Shown here in pieces: positions 25,995 through 35,011 of a stretch of 64,000 bases of DNA. The DNA is from Pseudomonas cremoris (GTDB taxonomy: Bacteria > Pseudomonadota > Gammaproteobacteria > Pseudomonadales > Pseudomonadaceae). A program made the position numbers and the translations under genes. The stretch's first letter is position 1. Each line of letters opens with the position of its first letter. The notes under the pieces were generated by a model, which did not search any database, was not told the DNA's origin, and saw only the letters and a list, made by a program, of their open reading frames with translations. The DNA lies in assembly GCF_014230465.1 (NCBI RefSeq), contig NZ_JAAXCY010000002.1, positions 124,001-188,000 of the forward strand, written 5' to 3'.

Positions 25995-26822
25995 ATGCAA
26001 GCCGTACAGCGTGAAATTGCGCAGCAGCTCAAGGTTCAAGCACCGTTCCAGGACCAGGCCGCCCTCGAGGCCGAGGTTGCCCGGCGCATCACCTTTATCC
26101 AGGATTGCCTGCGCAATTCCGGGCTCAAGACCTTGGTGCTGGGCATCAGCGGCGGCGTCGACTCCCTGACCGCAGGCCTGTTGGCCCAACGCGCGATGCA
26201 GGAACTGCGCGCCAGCACCGGTGATGAGGCCTACCGTTTTATCGCGGTACGCCTGCCTTACGAAACCCAGTTCGATGAGATAGATGCCCAGGCCTCGGTG
26301 GACTTTATCGAGCCGGACGAGCGCCACACCGTGAATATCGGCCCGGCGGTAAAAGCCCTGGCCAGTGAAGTGGCGGCGTTTGAAGGCAAGGCGGCGGTGT
26401 CCCGTGATTTCGTGCTGGGCAACACCAAGGCACGCATGCGCATGGTCGCGCAGTACACCATCGCGGGCGCGGCCAGCGGCCTGGTGATTGGTACTGACCA
26501 TGCGGCGGAAGCGGTGATGGGCTTTTTCACCAAGTTCGGTGATGGCGCGTGCGATCTGGCGCCGTTGAGCGGGCTGGTGAAGAACCAGGTGCGGTCGATT
26601 GCACGGCACTTTGGTGCACCGGAATCGCTGGTGGAGAAGGTGCCAACGGCGGATTTGGAAGACCTGTCGCCGGGCAAGCCGGACGAAGCGTCACATGGGG
26701 TGACCTATGCCGAGATCGATGCGTTTTTGCATGGGGAACCGGTGCGCGAGGAAGCGTTCCGGATTATCTGTGAGACGTATCGCAAGACTGAGCACAAGCG
26801 GGTCATGCCGTTCGCGCCGTGA
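25995..26822 (+). CDS. nadE: Ammonia-dependent NAD synthetase NadE
   Basis: A 275-residue N-type ATP pyrophosphatase with the P-loop SGGVDS in [15 protein letters not shown] (about 46-60). The sequence [19 protein letters not shown] binds deamido-NAD. No glutaminase (nitrilase) domain is present, so free ammonia is the nitrogen source. It completes NAD synthesis after PncB and NadD. AAGGAG precedes the ATG at the end of pncB. Confidence 0.96.
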   Translation: MQAVQREIAQQLKVQAPFQDQAALEAEVARRITFIQDCLRNSGLKTLVLGISGGVDSLTAGLLAQRAMQELRASTGDEAYRFIAVRLPYETQFDEIDAQASVDFIEPDERHTVNIGPAVKALASEVAAFEGKAAVSRDFVLGNTKARMRMVAQYTIAGAASGLVIGTDHAAEAVMGFFTKFGDGACDLAPLSGLVKNQVRSIARHFGAPESLVEKVPTADLEDLSPGKPDEASHGVTYAEIDAFLHGEPVREEAFRIICETYRKTEHKRVMPFAP

Positions 26823-26860
26823 GGTGAGCCTGGTAGTTATGCGTTGATTGCCAGGCCGTC

Positions 26861-26943
26861 TTCGCGAGCAAGCCCGCTCCCACATTTTGACCGCATTCTC
26901 ATGTTGGAACTCGGTCGAATGTGGGAGCGGGCTTGCTCGCGAA
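26861..26943. repeat. REP pair (REPIN), head-outward type
   Basis: Inverted core, spacer TTTTGACCGCATTCTCATG...GGTCGAAT, forward core. It lies between the convergent ends of nadE and azu. Confidence 0.95.
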
Positions 26944-26959
26944 GAACGATAACGCGGTC

Positions 26960-27406
26960 TTACTTCAGAACCACCGCGCCTTTCATCATCGAGTTGTGGC
27001 CTGGGAACGAGCAGAAGAACTCGTATTCAGTGCCCGCCGCCAGCTTGGACACATCGAAGGTCACCGAATCTTTCTCACCAGCACCAATGATCTTGGTGTG
27101 GGCAATCACGCGGGTGTCGCCTTCCTTCAGGTAGTTCTTGTCGATGCCAGCGGCCATGCCGTCGGTGGCAACGCCAGCCATGTCGGCTTTGGTGGTCAGC
27201 ACCCAGTTATGGCCCATGACGTTTTTCGGCAAGCTGCCCGAGTGTTCCAGGTTCACGGTGAAGGTCTTGCAGCTCTTGTCGATCGTGATTTCCTTGGTGT
27301 TGAAGGACATCTGGTCGGTGGAGTCGACGGTGACTGCGCACTCTGCAGCAAGCAACTGGCCGCTAGCCAGAGTCAGCAGGGAAACAGCAACGAGTTTGGC
27401 GAACAT
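26960..27406 (-). CDS. azu: Azurin (periplasmic blue copper protein)
   Basis: A 148-residue precursor. The signal peptide is [19 protein letters not shown] (about 1-20), and mature protein starts [16 protein letters not shown]. Copper ligands are visible: His in GHNWVLT, Cys-x4-His-x3-Met in [12 protein letters not shown]. The structural disulfide is C-A-V...S-C-K. It carries single electrons in the periplasm, to peroxidases or denitrification enzymes under low oxygen. TTGGAG lies 6 nt before the ATG. An ANR-like site lies 71 bp upstream. Confidence 0.97.
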   Translation of the reverse strand: MFAKLVAVSLLTLASGQLLAAECAVTVDSTDQMSFNTKEITIDKSCKTFTVNLEHSGSLPKNVMGHNWVLTTKADMAGVATDGMAAGIDKNYLKEGDTRVIAHTKIIGAGEKDSVTFDVSKLAAGTEYEFFCSFPGHNSMMKGAVVLK

Positions 27407-27476
27407 GTGAATCTCCAAGGCAGGGTTTAGAAAACGCGTATTGCGACAAGGGTGCCCGATACGGGCGTGAATTCTT

Positions 27477-27490
27477 ATGATCTGAGTCAA
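27477..27490 (-). promoter_or_regulatory. ANR/FNR-like box upstream of azu
   Basis: On the minus strand the site reads TTGACTCAGATCAT, eight of the ten defined positions of TTGAT-N4-ATCAA. Its centre is about 77 bp before the azurin start codon. At the usual -41.5 placement, transcription would begin near 27442. Azurin is known to be under ANR control in P. aeruginosa. Confidence 0.55.
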
Positions 27491-27594
27491 CGGATTGTAT
27501 ACAACTTTAGGCTATCAGACTTATCAACACAATCTAACAGCCAAAGTAGTACGACCTTCCTATGATCGGCCCATCCCCCACTGGAGTCCGAGCC

Positions 27595-27651
27595 ATGCAC
27601 CTCGACCAACTGTTCAACGGCCTGCTGGCCGCGTACGCCTGCGGTAAGTGA
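27595..27651 (+). CDS. Possible 18-codon small ORF
   Basis: ATG to TGA encoding MHLDQLFNGLLAAYACGK, with GGAG 8-9 nt upstream. It precedes the small charged protein gene by 87 bp and could be a leader peptide or the remnant of a longer gene. No homologue is known to me. The coding potential rests on the ribosome site alone. Confidence 0.2.
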   Translation: MHLDQLFNGLLAAYACGK

Positions 27652-27738
27652 AGGCCAAGCGCGCTGCTAAGCTGCTACCATAGCGACCCAAGGCAGCTGC
27701 GCGCCGCCACCCTCACCTTCGACCCTAGAGGATCGCCC

Positions 27739-27921
27739 ATGGCCAAACCTAATTACTCCTTCGCCAAACGTCAGAGAGACTTGGCCAAGGAGCAGAAGAA
27801 AGAGGAAAAACTGCAACGCAAGAAAGCCGCTGCAGAAGAAGAGGCCAATGGGCTGAACGCAGATGTTGATGGTGAAGAAACGAGCGACGAGACCGAAACA
27901 CCAAAAGATCCGGCTGAATAA
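27739..27921 (+). CDS. Small highly charged conserved protein
   Basis: A 60-residue protein. The basic N-terminal half (FAKRQRDLAKEQKKEEKLQRKK) should form a helix, and the C-terminal half is acidic (VDGEETSDETETPKDPAE). No signal or membrane segment is present. The split charge and lack of hydrophobic core suggest a disordered or RNA/ribosome-associated protein. Similar hypothetical proteins occur throughout Pseudomonas, and none has a known function. GAGG precedes the ATG. It is convergent with the transglutaminase operon. Confidence 0.65.
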   Translation: MAKPNYSFAKRQRDLAKEQKKEEKLQRKKAAAEEEANGLNADVDGEETSDETETPKDPAE

Positions 27922-27967
27922 TTTCCTTTGTGGTGAACCGGCTTGCCCGGTTCGCCACAATCTGCCG

Positions 27968-28858
27968 TTATTGCAGCGGCATCACCGTCACCCGAACCTC
28001 CGGGTCATGGTTCCCTCCCCCCAGAATCACCCCCCGCAACGGCGACACATCAGAGAAATCCCGGCCCCAGGCCAAGGTGATGTGCTCCAGTGCCGGCTGC
28101 ACATTATTCGTCGGATCAAAATCCACCCAACCCGACACCGGGCAATACACCGAGACCCACGCATGGGATGCATCGGCACCGATCAGCCGTGGCTGGCCGG
28201 GCGGTGGCTGGGTGAGCAGGTAGCCGCTGATGTAACGCGCCGCCAGCCCGCGTGAGCGCAGGCAGGCGAGCATCAGGTGAGCGAAGTCCTGGCACACGCC
28301 ACGACGGCGCTCCAGCACTTCCACCAACGGTGTGGCGACCTGGGTGGCCTCGGCATCAAAGGTGAACTCGTCAAAGATTTTCTCCATCAATGCCTGCACA
28401 CCCAACAACAGCGGGCGTCCCGGCGGGAAGCAGCTTTCGGAGAATTCGACGAAGGTTTTTTTCAGGTGTACGTAGGGCGACTCGAAGCGGTAGCGACAGG
28501 CTTCGATCAGCTCATCGGTCATCGGCTGGCTGCTGTAGGTCAGGCGGTCACGGGTCTGGTCCCAGGCTGGCGACTGTTGGAAGTCCAGCGCAGGCCGAGC
28601 CAGCACTTCAACGGTCAGGCCCGCATTCACCAATAATTCATCGTGGGGCCGTTCGAACGCCAGCCGCGTGATCGGGTTGCCAAACACGTCCAGCTCATCC
28701 CGCCGAGAGGACGGCTGCGGGCTGATATCCAGTTGCTGCGCGCTGCAACGCTGCCAGGCACACGGCCGTGGCCACAGGTGCGCCAACTGCTGCGCCAGGG
28801 ACACCGGGCTGTCGTAGTGGTAATGGGTATCGTGGAAAATCTGGTAGCGCGCACTCAT
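27968..28858 (-). CDS. Transglutaminase-like cysteine protein (last gene of ATP-grasp operon)
   Basis: A 296-residue cytoplasmic protein with an N-terminal transglutaminase-associated region and a transglutaminase-like core. Its triad is visible: Cys189 (RRGVCQDFAHL), His232 (ADASHAWVSVY) and Asp248 (VDFDPTN). Such enzymes can form or cleave isopeptide bonds. The start ATG at 28858 shares one base with the stop of the ATP-grasp gene (TGATG), so translation is coupled. An upstream in-frame GTG at 28861 is less likely. It probably acts on the product of the upstream ATP-grasp protein. Confidence 0.85.
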   Translation of the reverse strand: MSARYQIFHDTHYHYDSPVSLAQQLAHLWPRPCAWQRCSAQQLDISPQPSSRRDELDVFGNPITRLAFERPHDELLVNAGLTVEVLARPALDFQQSPAWDQTRDRLTYSSQPMTDELIEACRYRFESPYVHLKKTFVEFSESCFPPGRPLLLGVQALMEKIFDEFTFDAEATQVATPLVEVLERRRGVCQDFAHLMLACLRSRGLAARYISGYLLTQPPPGQPRLIGADASHAWVSVYCPVSGWVDFDPTNNVQPALEHITLAWGRDFSDVSPLRGVILGGGNHDPEVRVTVMPLQ

Positions 28859-31344
28859 CACACCGACACCGTTTGCTGGCTGACATCATCCACATGGGCA
28901 AAATGGCGCAGCGCCAGGCGATCCGACACTTGCCCACTCTCATCGGCCACCGCTTGCAGCAGGTCGGCCAGACCGTCCAACGCGGCACGCACGCTGGACT
29001 CGCCAAACAGCGGGTTCTCCAGGCAACCGAGGTCGAACCGCGCCAAGCGCTCCACCAACGGCCCAAGACCGGTTTCCCGGGGCACGCCAAAATCATCGTT
29101 GAGACGGCGCAACGTACGGCTCACCAGTTTCAACTGGAACAACACCGCATGGGGGTTCTGCTCGTCCAACAGCAACAGGTCGAGCACCGGGATCAACTGC
29201 GGCACCGCCAAGTAGCGCGAGCGATAGGTGATGCTGCTGTTGCCCAGTTCCAGCAACCACTCCAGCCCCGCCTGATCGAACACCGCCACGCCACGCAGGA
29301 ACGCTGCGAGGCTGCTGCTGAGGAATTGCAGGCGCTCGATGCGCCGCCCCATCATCAAAAAGCGCCAGCCTTCATCGCGGGTCATGTCGTCCAGGGCAAA
29401 CCCGGACAACGCCGCCAGGGACATCACCAGGCGGTTGAGGAAGTCCAGCAACTCGCCAAAATCCGGGGTTTCACTTTCCAGCTCCATGGCTTCGCGTTGC
29501 AACTCCACCAGGGCCTGCCAGTTCTCGCGGGACAACTTGCCGCGCACTTGGGAAGCCGCCCACTGCAAGCGCTGCAGGTTGGCGCGCAGGCTCGACGGCC
29601 AGTCATCGCCCAGCAGCGCTGCCAACAGACGCTCGGGCAACTCGCCCTCCTCCGGCAGCAAGCGCAGGGTTTCGCCCAGTTCGACAGCGGCCTGCAACGC
29701 CAATGGGTCATCACCATCCACATAGCGTGCCAGCACGATACGCAGCCAGCGCGCGCTGTCATCGCAGCGCTCGCAATAACGACCAAACCAGAACAGGTTC
29801 TCCACCACGCGGGATGGCAAGTACGGATCGCGGCGCACCAGGTCATGGGCGCCAATCGCGCGTTGCGCACGCCAATGCTCGCCACCGGTGGCGCGTTCGC
29901 CGAGCACCCAAGTGTCTTTGCTGGCCCCGCCGCGCTGCATCGACACCACTTCGGCATCGGCTTCTGCGGCTACGCGGGTGAGCCCACCGGGCAGCACGCG
30001 ATACCCTTCATCGCTGGCCACGGCGTACACCCGCATGCCAATGGCGCGGTGTTGCAGATGATCTTCCACGGTGTGCCACACCGGCGCCTGGGACAACTGC
30101 GCCAGCTCCTGGGCAACATAGGCGTAAGGCCGTGCGCGCATGCGTTCAGCCAGGGCCTCGCGTTGTTTTTCGTCCAGGTCGCGACCGAACACCGGGCTAA
30201 AGCTCTGCGACGGAAACGCTGGCTTGATCAGCAGTTCGGGCAGTTTTTCCAAGGCTTCGGCAAGCACCGGCGCTTCACCGCACCACCAGGTGGCGATGGA
30301 CGGCAGGATCAGTTCCTCGCCGAACAAAAATTCGTTGATCTTGGGAAGAAAACCAAGCAAACCGGGGGACTCCAGCACGCCGCTGCCCAAAGCATTGGCC
30401 ACTAGCACGTTGCCCTGGCGCACGGCATCCAGCAGCCCCGGCACGCCGAGGGCTGAGTCAGTGCGCAGCTCCAGAGGGTCGCAGAAATCGTCGTCGAGGC
30501 GCCGCATGATCGCGTGCACGCGGCGCAGCCCGCTGAGGGTTTTCAGGAACACGCAGCTGTCGCGCACCGTGAGGTCGCCCCCTTCTACCAACGGGTAGCC
30601 GAGTTGGCGGGCGAGGTAGAGGTGTTCGAAATAGCTTTCGTTGAAACGCCCCGGTGTGAGCAACACGATCAACGGCGGCTGGTCATCGACGGGCGCCTGG
30701 CGGGCCAGGGTTTCCTGCAAGGTACGGAAGAAACCCGTGAGGTGCTGCACCTGCAAGTCACGGTACAGGTCCGGGAACGCGCGGGACACGATGGTACGGT
30801 TTTCCAACGCGTAACCGGCACCCGACGGGGCCTGGGTACGGTCGGCGGTGACCCACCAGCGACCATCCGGCGTGCGCGCGAGGTCCACGGCGTAGAGGTG
30901 CAAAAACGCTCCATCCGGCGGCTGGATGCCCTGACACGGCCACAGGAAATTGTTGTGACCGAACACCAGCTCAGCCGGCAACAGGCCTTCCTTGATCAAG
31001 CGTTGCGGGCCATACAGATCGGCCAACACGGCATTGAGCAAGCGCGCGCGCTGGGCGATCCCCGCCGACAGCTGCTGCCATTCTTCGGCCGCCAGCACGT
31101 GGGGCAGCAAATCCAGCTCCCATGGGCGGTCGGCGCCCTTTGGGTCGGCGTAGACGTTGTAGGTCACGCCGTTTTCCTGGATCTGCCGGGTCAGCAGCGC
31201 TTGGCGCTGGGCCAGTTGCGCGGGAGTGCTGCGTTGCAGGTGGTCAAGCAGGCGCTGCCAATGGGCACGCACCGCACCGCTGTCATCGAGCAGTTCGTGA
31301 TAAGTGCCCGCGGTCAGCGGGTAACGGTCGAGCAAGTCGGACAT
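28858..31344 (-). CDS. Circularly permuted ATP-grasp (type 2) fused to alpha-E domain
   Basis: An 828-residue protein. Residues of about 60-480 form the circularly permuted ATP-grasp domain (DUF404/DUF407), with TYNVYADPKGADRPWELD and VLVANALGSGVLESPGLLGFLP. From about 500 the alpha-E helical domain (DUF403) begins (LPSRVVENLFWFGRYCERCDD). In many genomes these are two adjacent genes. ATP-grasp enzymes join a carboxylate to an amine using ATP, so peptide or amide-bond synthesis is expected, but no substrate is known. The start at 31344 (MSDLLDRYPL) was preferred, and an upstream GTG at 31383 is possible. Confidence 0.85.
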   Translation of the reverse strand: MSDLLDRYPLTAGTYHELLDDSGAVRAHWQRLLDHLQRSTPAQLAQRQALLTRQIQENGVTYNVYADPKGADRPWELDLLPHVLAAEEWQQLSAGIAQRARLLNAVLADLYGPQRLIKEGLLPAELVFGHNNFLWPCQGIQPPDGAFLHLYAVDLARTPDGRWWVTADRTQAPSGAGYALENRTIVSRAFPDLYRDLQVQHLTGFFRTLQETLARQAPVDDQPPLIVLLTPGRFNESYFEHLYLARQLGYPLVEGGDLTVRDSCVFLKTLSGLRRVHAIMRRLDDDFCDPLELRTDSALGVPGLLDAVRQGNVLVANALGSGVLESPGLLGFLPKINEFLFGEELILPSIATWWCGEAPVLAEALEKLPELLIKPAFPSQSFSPVFGRDLDEKQREALAERMRARPYAYVAQELAQLSQAPVWHTVEDHLQHRAIGMRVYAVASDEGYRVLPGGLTRVAAEADAEVVSMQRGGASKDTWVLGERATGGEHWRAQRAIGAHDLVRRDPYLPSRVVENLFWFGRYCERCDDSARWLRIVLARYVDGDDPLALQAAVELGETLRLLPEEGELPERLLAALLGDDWPSSLRANLQRLQWAASQVRGKLSRENWQALVELQREAMELESETPDFGELLDFLNRLVMSLAALSGFALDDMTRDEGWRFLMMGRRIERLQFLSSSLAAFLRGVAVFDQAGLEWLLELGNSSITYRSRYLAVPQLIPVLDLLLLDEQNPHAVLFQLKLVSRTLRRLNDDFGVPRETGLGPLVERLARFDLGCLENPLFGESSVRAALDGLADLLQAVADESGQVSDRLALRHFAHVDDVSQQTVSV

Positions 31345-31390
31345 GGAACGCTCGGCAGAGGCAAAGAAGGTCAAGGTCAGCACAGTCTAA

Positions 31391-31418
31391 TGTGGGAGCT
31401 GGCTTGCCAGCTCCCACA
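31391..31418. repeat. Single REP-like hairpin (different subfamily)
   Basis: TGTGGGAGCTGGC-TT-GCCAGCTCCCACA, a perfect 13-bp stem. The stem base equals that of the main REP family but the tip differs (CTGGC instead of CGGGCTTGCTCGCG). It stands alone in the 87-bp gap between the large transglutaminase gene and the ATP-grasp gene of the same operon. It could attenuate or stabilise the transcript. Confidence 0.8.
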
Positions 31419-31431
31419 TTTTGGATCGTGT

Positions 31432-34400
31432 TCAATCATTTTTATGGGGGAAACGCCGCAAGTCTAATGTCATCGGCAACTCATCATTGATGACAACCTG
31501 TGGCACCGGCTGCTTGCCGGGCGTATGCCCCAACCGGAAAAACCGCGCCATCCGCCGGCTCTCCGCTTCATTGGCATTCACCGGCAAGCTGTTGTAATTA
31601 CGACCACCTGGATGGGCAACGTGGTACTGGCAACCACCCAAAGAGCGCTGCATCCAGGTATCCAACAGATCAAATACCAACGGCGCATGCACCGGGATGG
31701 TCGGTTGCAGGCAGTTGGCCGGCTGCCAGGCGCGGTAGCGCACACCAGCGACAAACTCGCCCACCCGGCCAGTGGCTTGCAGCGGCACGGGGACGCCATT
31801 GCACGTCAGCAGATAGCGTTGCGGTGCCAACCCGGTCAACTTCACTTGCAGGCGCTCCAGGGACGAGTCCACGTAGCGCACCGTGCCGCCCACTGCGCCC
31901 TCCTCGCCCAGTACGTGCCAGGGCTCCAAGGCCTGGCGCAGTTCCAGTTCGATGCCGCTGACGGCGTAGTCGCCCACCTTGGGGAAACGGAACTCCAGGT
32001 GCGCAGCAAACCATTCGGCGCGCAATGGGTAGCCAGCGGCATTGAGTTCGACGATCACGTCGGCAAAGTCCTGCTCGATGAAGTGCGGCAACAGGAAACG
32101 GTCATGCAACTCAGTGCCCCAACGCGCCAGTTTCTGCGGCGCATAGGGTTCGCGCCAGAACCGCGCGACCAGGGAACGCAGCAACAATTGTTGGGTAAGG
32201 CTCATGCGCGCATGCGGCGGCATTTCAAACGCGCGCAGTTCCAGCAGGCCCAGTCGGCCCGTGGCGCCATCCGGTGAGTAGAGCTTGTCGATGCAGAACT
32301 CGGCGCGGTGGGTGTTGCCCGTCACGTCGATCAGCAGGTTGCGCAGCAAACGGTCCACCAACCACGGCGGGCATTCCTCGCCCGGCTCGGGCATTTGTGC
32401 GAAGGCGATTTCCAGCTCGTACAGCGCGTCGTTGCGGGCTTCGTCCACCCGCGGTGCCTGGGAAGTCGGGCCGATAAACAGACCGGAAAACAGGTACGAC
32501 AGCGAGGGATGGTTGTGCCAGTAACTGATCAAACTGCGCAGCAAATCCGGGCGGCGCAAAAACGGTGAATCCTTGGGCGTCGCCCCCCCGAGTACAAAGT
32601 GGTTGCCGCCGCCGGTGCCCGTATGGCGCCCGTCGATCATGAATTTTTCAGTGGTGAGGCGGGTTTGCCGCGCTTCTTCGTAAAGAAACTCGGTGCGTTC
32701 GACCAACTCATCCCAGGTGGCGGACGGCTGCACATTCACCTCGATCACACCGGGGTCCGGCGTGACACGGAAGTTGCTCAACCGCGTATCGGCCGGTGGC
32801 TCGTAGCCTTCCAGCAACACCGGGCAGTGCAGTTCTTCGGCGGTGCCTTCGATAGCAGCGACCAGCTCAAGATAATCCTCGACCCGCTCCAGCGGCGGCA
32901 TAAACAGGTACAGCCGGCCTTCCCGCGCTTCGGCACACAGGGCGGTGCGGGTGAGCCAATCGGCGGACTGGTCCACCTTCGGCACACGCTCATCGACGGG
33001 CGCGGCTTCATCATGGCGCTGCAGTTGTGCGGTGGTCGGCAGTTCCGGCTGATCCTGGTTAGGATCGGTGGGGTGCACAAACGGATATTCCGCCGCCGTC
33101 ACCCAAGGCTGCGACGCCAATGGCAAGCGATAGCCTAGCGGCGAATCGCCGGGCACCAAGCGGCAGTGATTGTCGCGCAGGTACCAGCGCCCGCTCTGCC
33201 AGCGGTCATTGGCGGCAGTACGCGCCAGCGGCAGCACCTGACCGATGATTTTATCCAAGCCCTGGCTGAATACTTTGCGCAGGCGCTCGCGCTCCAGCTC
33301 ATCGCTCAGGCGCGGGTCCTGGGCGGTGACGTTTTGCGGCAGTGCGCCCTCACGCCACAGATAGTAAAAATTGTCTTCGAAGGCCGGGAATACAAAGCGT
33401 GCCGGTAGCTTCAAGCGTTCAGCAACGCTCGCCAGGAAACGCCCGGCCATCGTGCCGTCCGCGCCATAGTCTTCTCGCTCGTCGGCGATCAGCGCGCTGT
33501 TATGCCAGATCGGCACACCGTCGCGGCGCCAGTAGCAATTAAGCGACCATCGCGGCAATTGCTCGCCGGGGTACCACTTGCCCTGGCCGAAGTGCACCAA
33601 GCCTTTTGGCGCGTAGTGCTTGCGCATACGCTGGAACAGCTCGGCGGACAGGCGACGTTTATCCGGCCCAAGCGCCGCGGTGTTCCATTCGGCGCCATCA
33701 GGGTCGTCAATGGACACGAAGGTGGGCTCGCCGCCCATGGTCAGGCGCACGTCATCCTTGAGCAGGTCGCCGTCGATCTGCCGGCCCAGGGCCTGGATCG
33801 CCAGCCATTGTTCTTCGGTGTAGGGCTTGGTGACGCGTGGCGCTTCCCAAATCCGCTCTACCGACATTTCGTGGGTGAATTCACACTCGCAAGGCTCCAC
33901 CAGCCCACTGATTGGCGCAGCAGACGATGGATCGGGACTACAGGCCAATGGGATGTGGCCTTCACCGGCAAACAGACCGGACGTGGCGTCCAGGCCGATC
34001 CAGCCGGCACCGGGTAGATACACCTCACACCAGGCGTGCAGGTCGGTGAAGTCCACCTCGGTACCGGACGGACCGTCGAGGGCTTCGACATCAGCGGTGA
34101 GCTGGATCAGGTAACCCGACACAAACCGTGCCGCCAGCCCCAGATTGCGCAGAATCTGCACCAACAGCCAAGCCGAGTCGCGGCACGAACCGGAAGCGTT
34201 TTCCAGGGTGAATTCCGGGGTCTGCACGCCCGGCTCCATGCGGATCAGGTAACCGATATCGGCGGCCAGGCGCTGGTTGAGACCCACCAGGAAATCCACC
34301 GCCGGCAGTGGCGTACGGTCGATACCCGCCAGGTAGGCGGCAAACTTTGGCGTGAGCGGCAAGGTTTCCAGGTAGGGCGCCAGCTCACGCTGTTCATCGG

Positions 34401-34722
34401 CGGCGTAGCTGAAGGGGATTTTTTCAGCGTACGGTTCCAGGAAAAAGTCAAACGGATTGAACACCGCCATCTCGGCGACCAGGTCAACTTCGATACGCAG
34501 CTCGTCGGTCTTTTCCGGGAATACCAACCGCGCCAGATAATTGCCCTGGGGGTCCTGCTGCCAGTTGATGAAATGCTGTTCGGGCAGCACTTTCAACGCG
34601 TAGGACAAAATCCGCGTGCGGCTATGGGCCGCCGGGCGCAAGCGCACGATCTGTGGGCCGAGCTCAACGGCGCGGTCGTAGCGGTAATGCGTAACGTGGT
34701 GCAACGCGACATGAATCGACAC
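31432..34722 (-). CDS. Large transglutaminase / DUF2126 protein (first gene of operon)
   Basis: A 1096-residue protein. The first 290 residues are a transglutaminase N-region plus core with triad Cys180 (ASGSCRDSAWL), His229 (TDLHAWCEVYL) and Asp245 (IGLDATSG). Residues of about 330-1090 are DUF2126, with VIEVNVQPSATWDELVE and DGRHTGTGGGNHFVLGG, reminiscent of glutamate-cysteine-ligase-like amidoligases. The start is a GTG at 34722 behind CAGGAGG, because the longer frame has no ribosome site. It has no signal peptide, so it is cytoplasmic. It is followed by the ATP-grasp/alpha-E and second transglutaminase genes. Confidence 0.85.
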   Translation of the reverse strand: MSIHVALHHVTHYRYDRAVELGPQIVRLRPAAHSRTRILSYALKVLPEQHFINWQQDPQGNYLARLVFPEKTDELRIEVDLVAEMAVFNPFDFFLEPYAEKIPFSYAADEQRELAPYLETLPLTPKFAAYLAGIDRTPLPAVDFLVGLNQRLAADIGYLIRMEPGVQTPEFTLENASGSCRDSAWLLVQILRNLGLAARFVSGYLIQLTADVEALDGPSGTEVDFTDLHAWCEVYLPGAGWIGLDATSGLFAGEGHIPLACSPDPSSAAPISGLVEPCECEFTHEMSVERIWEAPRVTKPYTEEQWLAIQALGRQIDGDLLKDDVRLTMGGEPTFVSIDDPDGAEWNTAALGPDKRRLSAELFQRMRKHYAPKGLVHFGQGKWYPGEQLPRWSLNCYWRRDGVPIWHNSALIADEREDYGADGTMAGRFLASVAERLKLPARFVFPAFEDNFYYLWREGALPQNVTAQDPRLSDELERERLRKVFSQGLDKIIGQVLPLARTAANDRWQSGRWYLRDNHCRLVPGDSPLGYRLPLASQPWVTAAEYPFVHPTDPNQDQPELPTTAQLQRHDEAAPVDERVPKVDQSADWLTRTALCAEAREGRLYLFMPPLERVEDYLELVAAIEGTAEELHCPVLLEGYEPPADTRLSNFRVTPDPGVIEVNVQPSATWDELVERTEFLYEEARQTRLTTEKFMIDGRHTGTGGGNHFVLGGATPKDSPFLRRPDLLRSLISYWHNHPSLSYLFSGLFIGPTSQAPRVDEARNDALYELEIAFAQMPEPGEECPPWLVDRLLRNLLIDVTGNTHRAEFCIDKLYSPDGATGRLGLLELRAFEMPPHARMSLTQQLLLRSLVARFWREPYAPQKLARWGTELHDRFLLPHFIEQDFADVIVELNAAGYPLRAEWFAAHLEFRFPKVGDYAVSGIELELRQALEPWHVLGEEGAVGGTVRYVDSSLERLQVKLTGLAPQRYLLTCNGVPVPLQATGRVGEFVAGVRYRAWQPANCLQPTIPVHAPLVFDLLDTWMQRSLGGCQYHVAHPGGRNYNSLPVNANEAESRRMARFFRLGHTPGKQPVPQVVINDELPMTLDLRRFPHKND

Positions 34723-34962
34723 GGCGGCCTCCTGCGAGCCAGGGCATGGGCTTGACGCGCGCAAGACTTATGCCAGAGCGGCAGTCATTGCGCTTTATCG
34801 TAAGACCCGGTGCAGTACAGCACCAAAACGGCGCGAACGGTGGCGCCATGGTGCAAGCGTCGCACCTATTTGTACCGTCTGTGTGACGGCGGGTGGTGAA
34901 TCTACCCAACCACATGCGTGGGTAGCCTGGCGCAACCGACGCACTGTCACTGGAAAGCACGC

Positions 34963-34998
34963 CAAAAAAAAACGCCAGCATCAGGCTGGCGTTTTTTT
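34963..34998 (-). terminator. Rho-independent terminator of ygiQ (possibly bidirectional)
   Basis: Stem AACGCCAGC / GCTGGCGTT, loop ATCAG, with a run of A on one side and T on the other. It lies 14 bp after the ygiQ stop. The rest of the 290-bp gap between ygiQ and the large transglutaminase gene holds no gene. Confidence 0.9.
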
Positions 34999-35011
34999 GT
35001 TCAGGCTGCGA

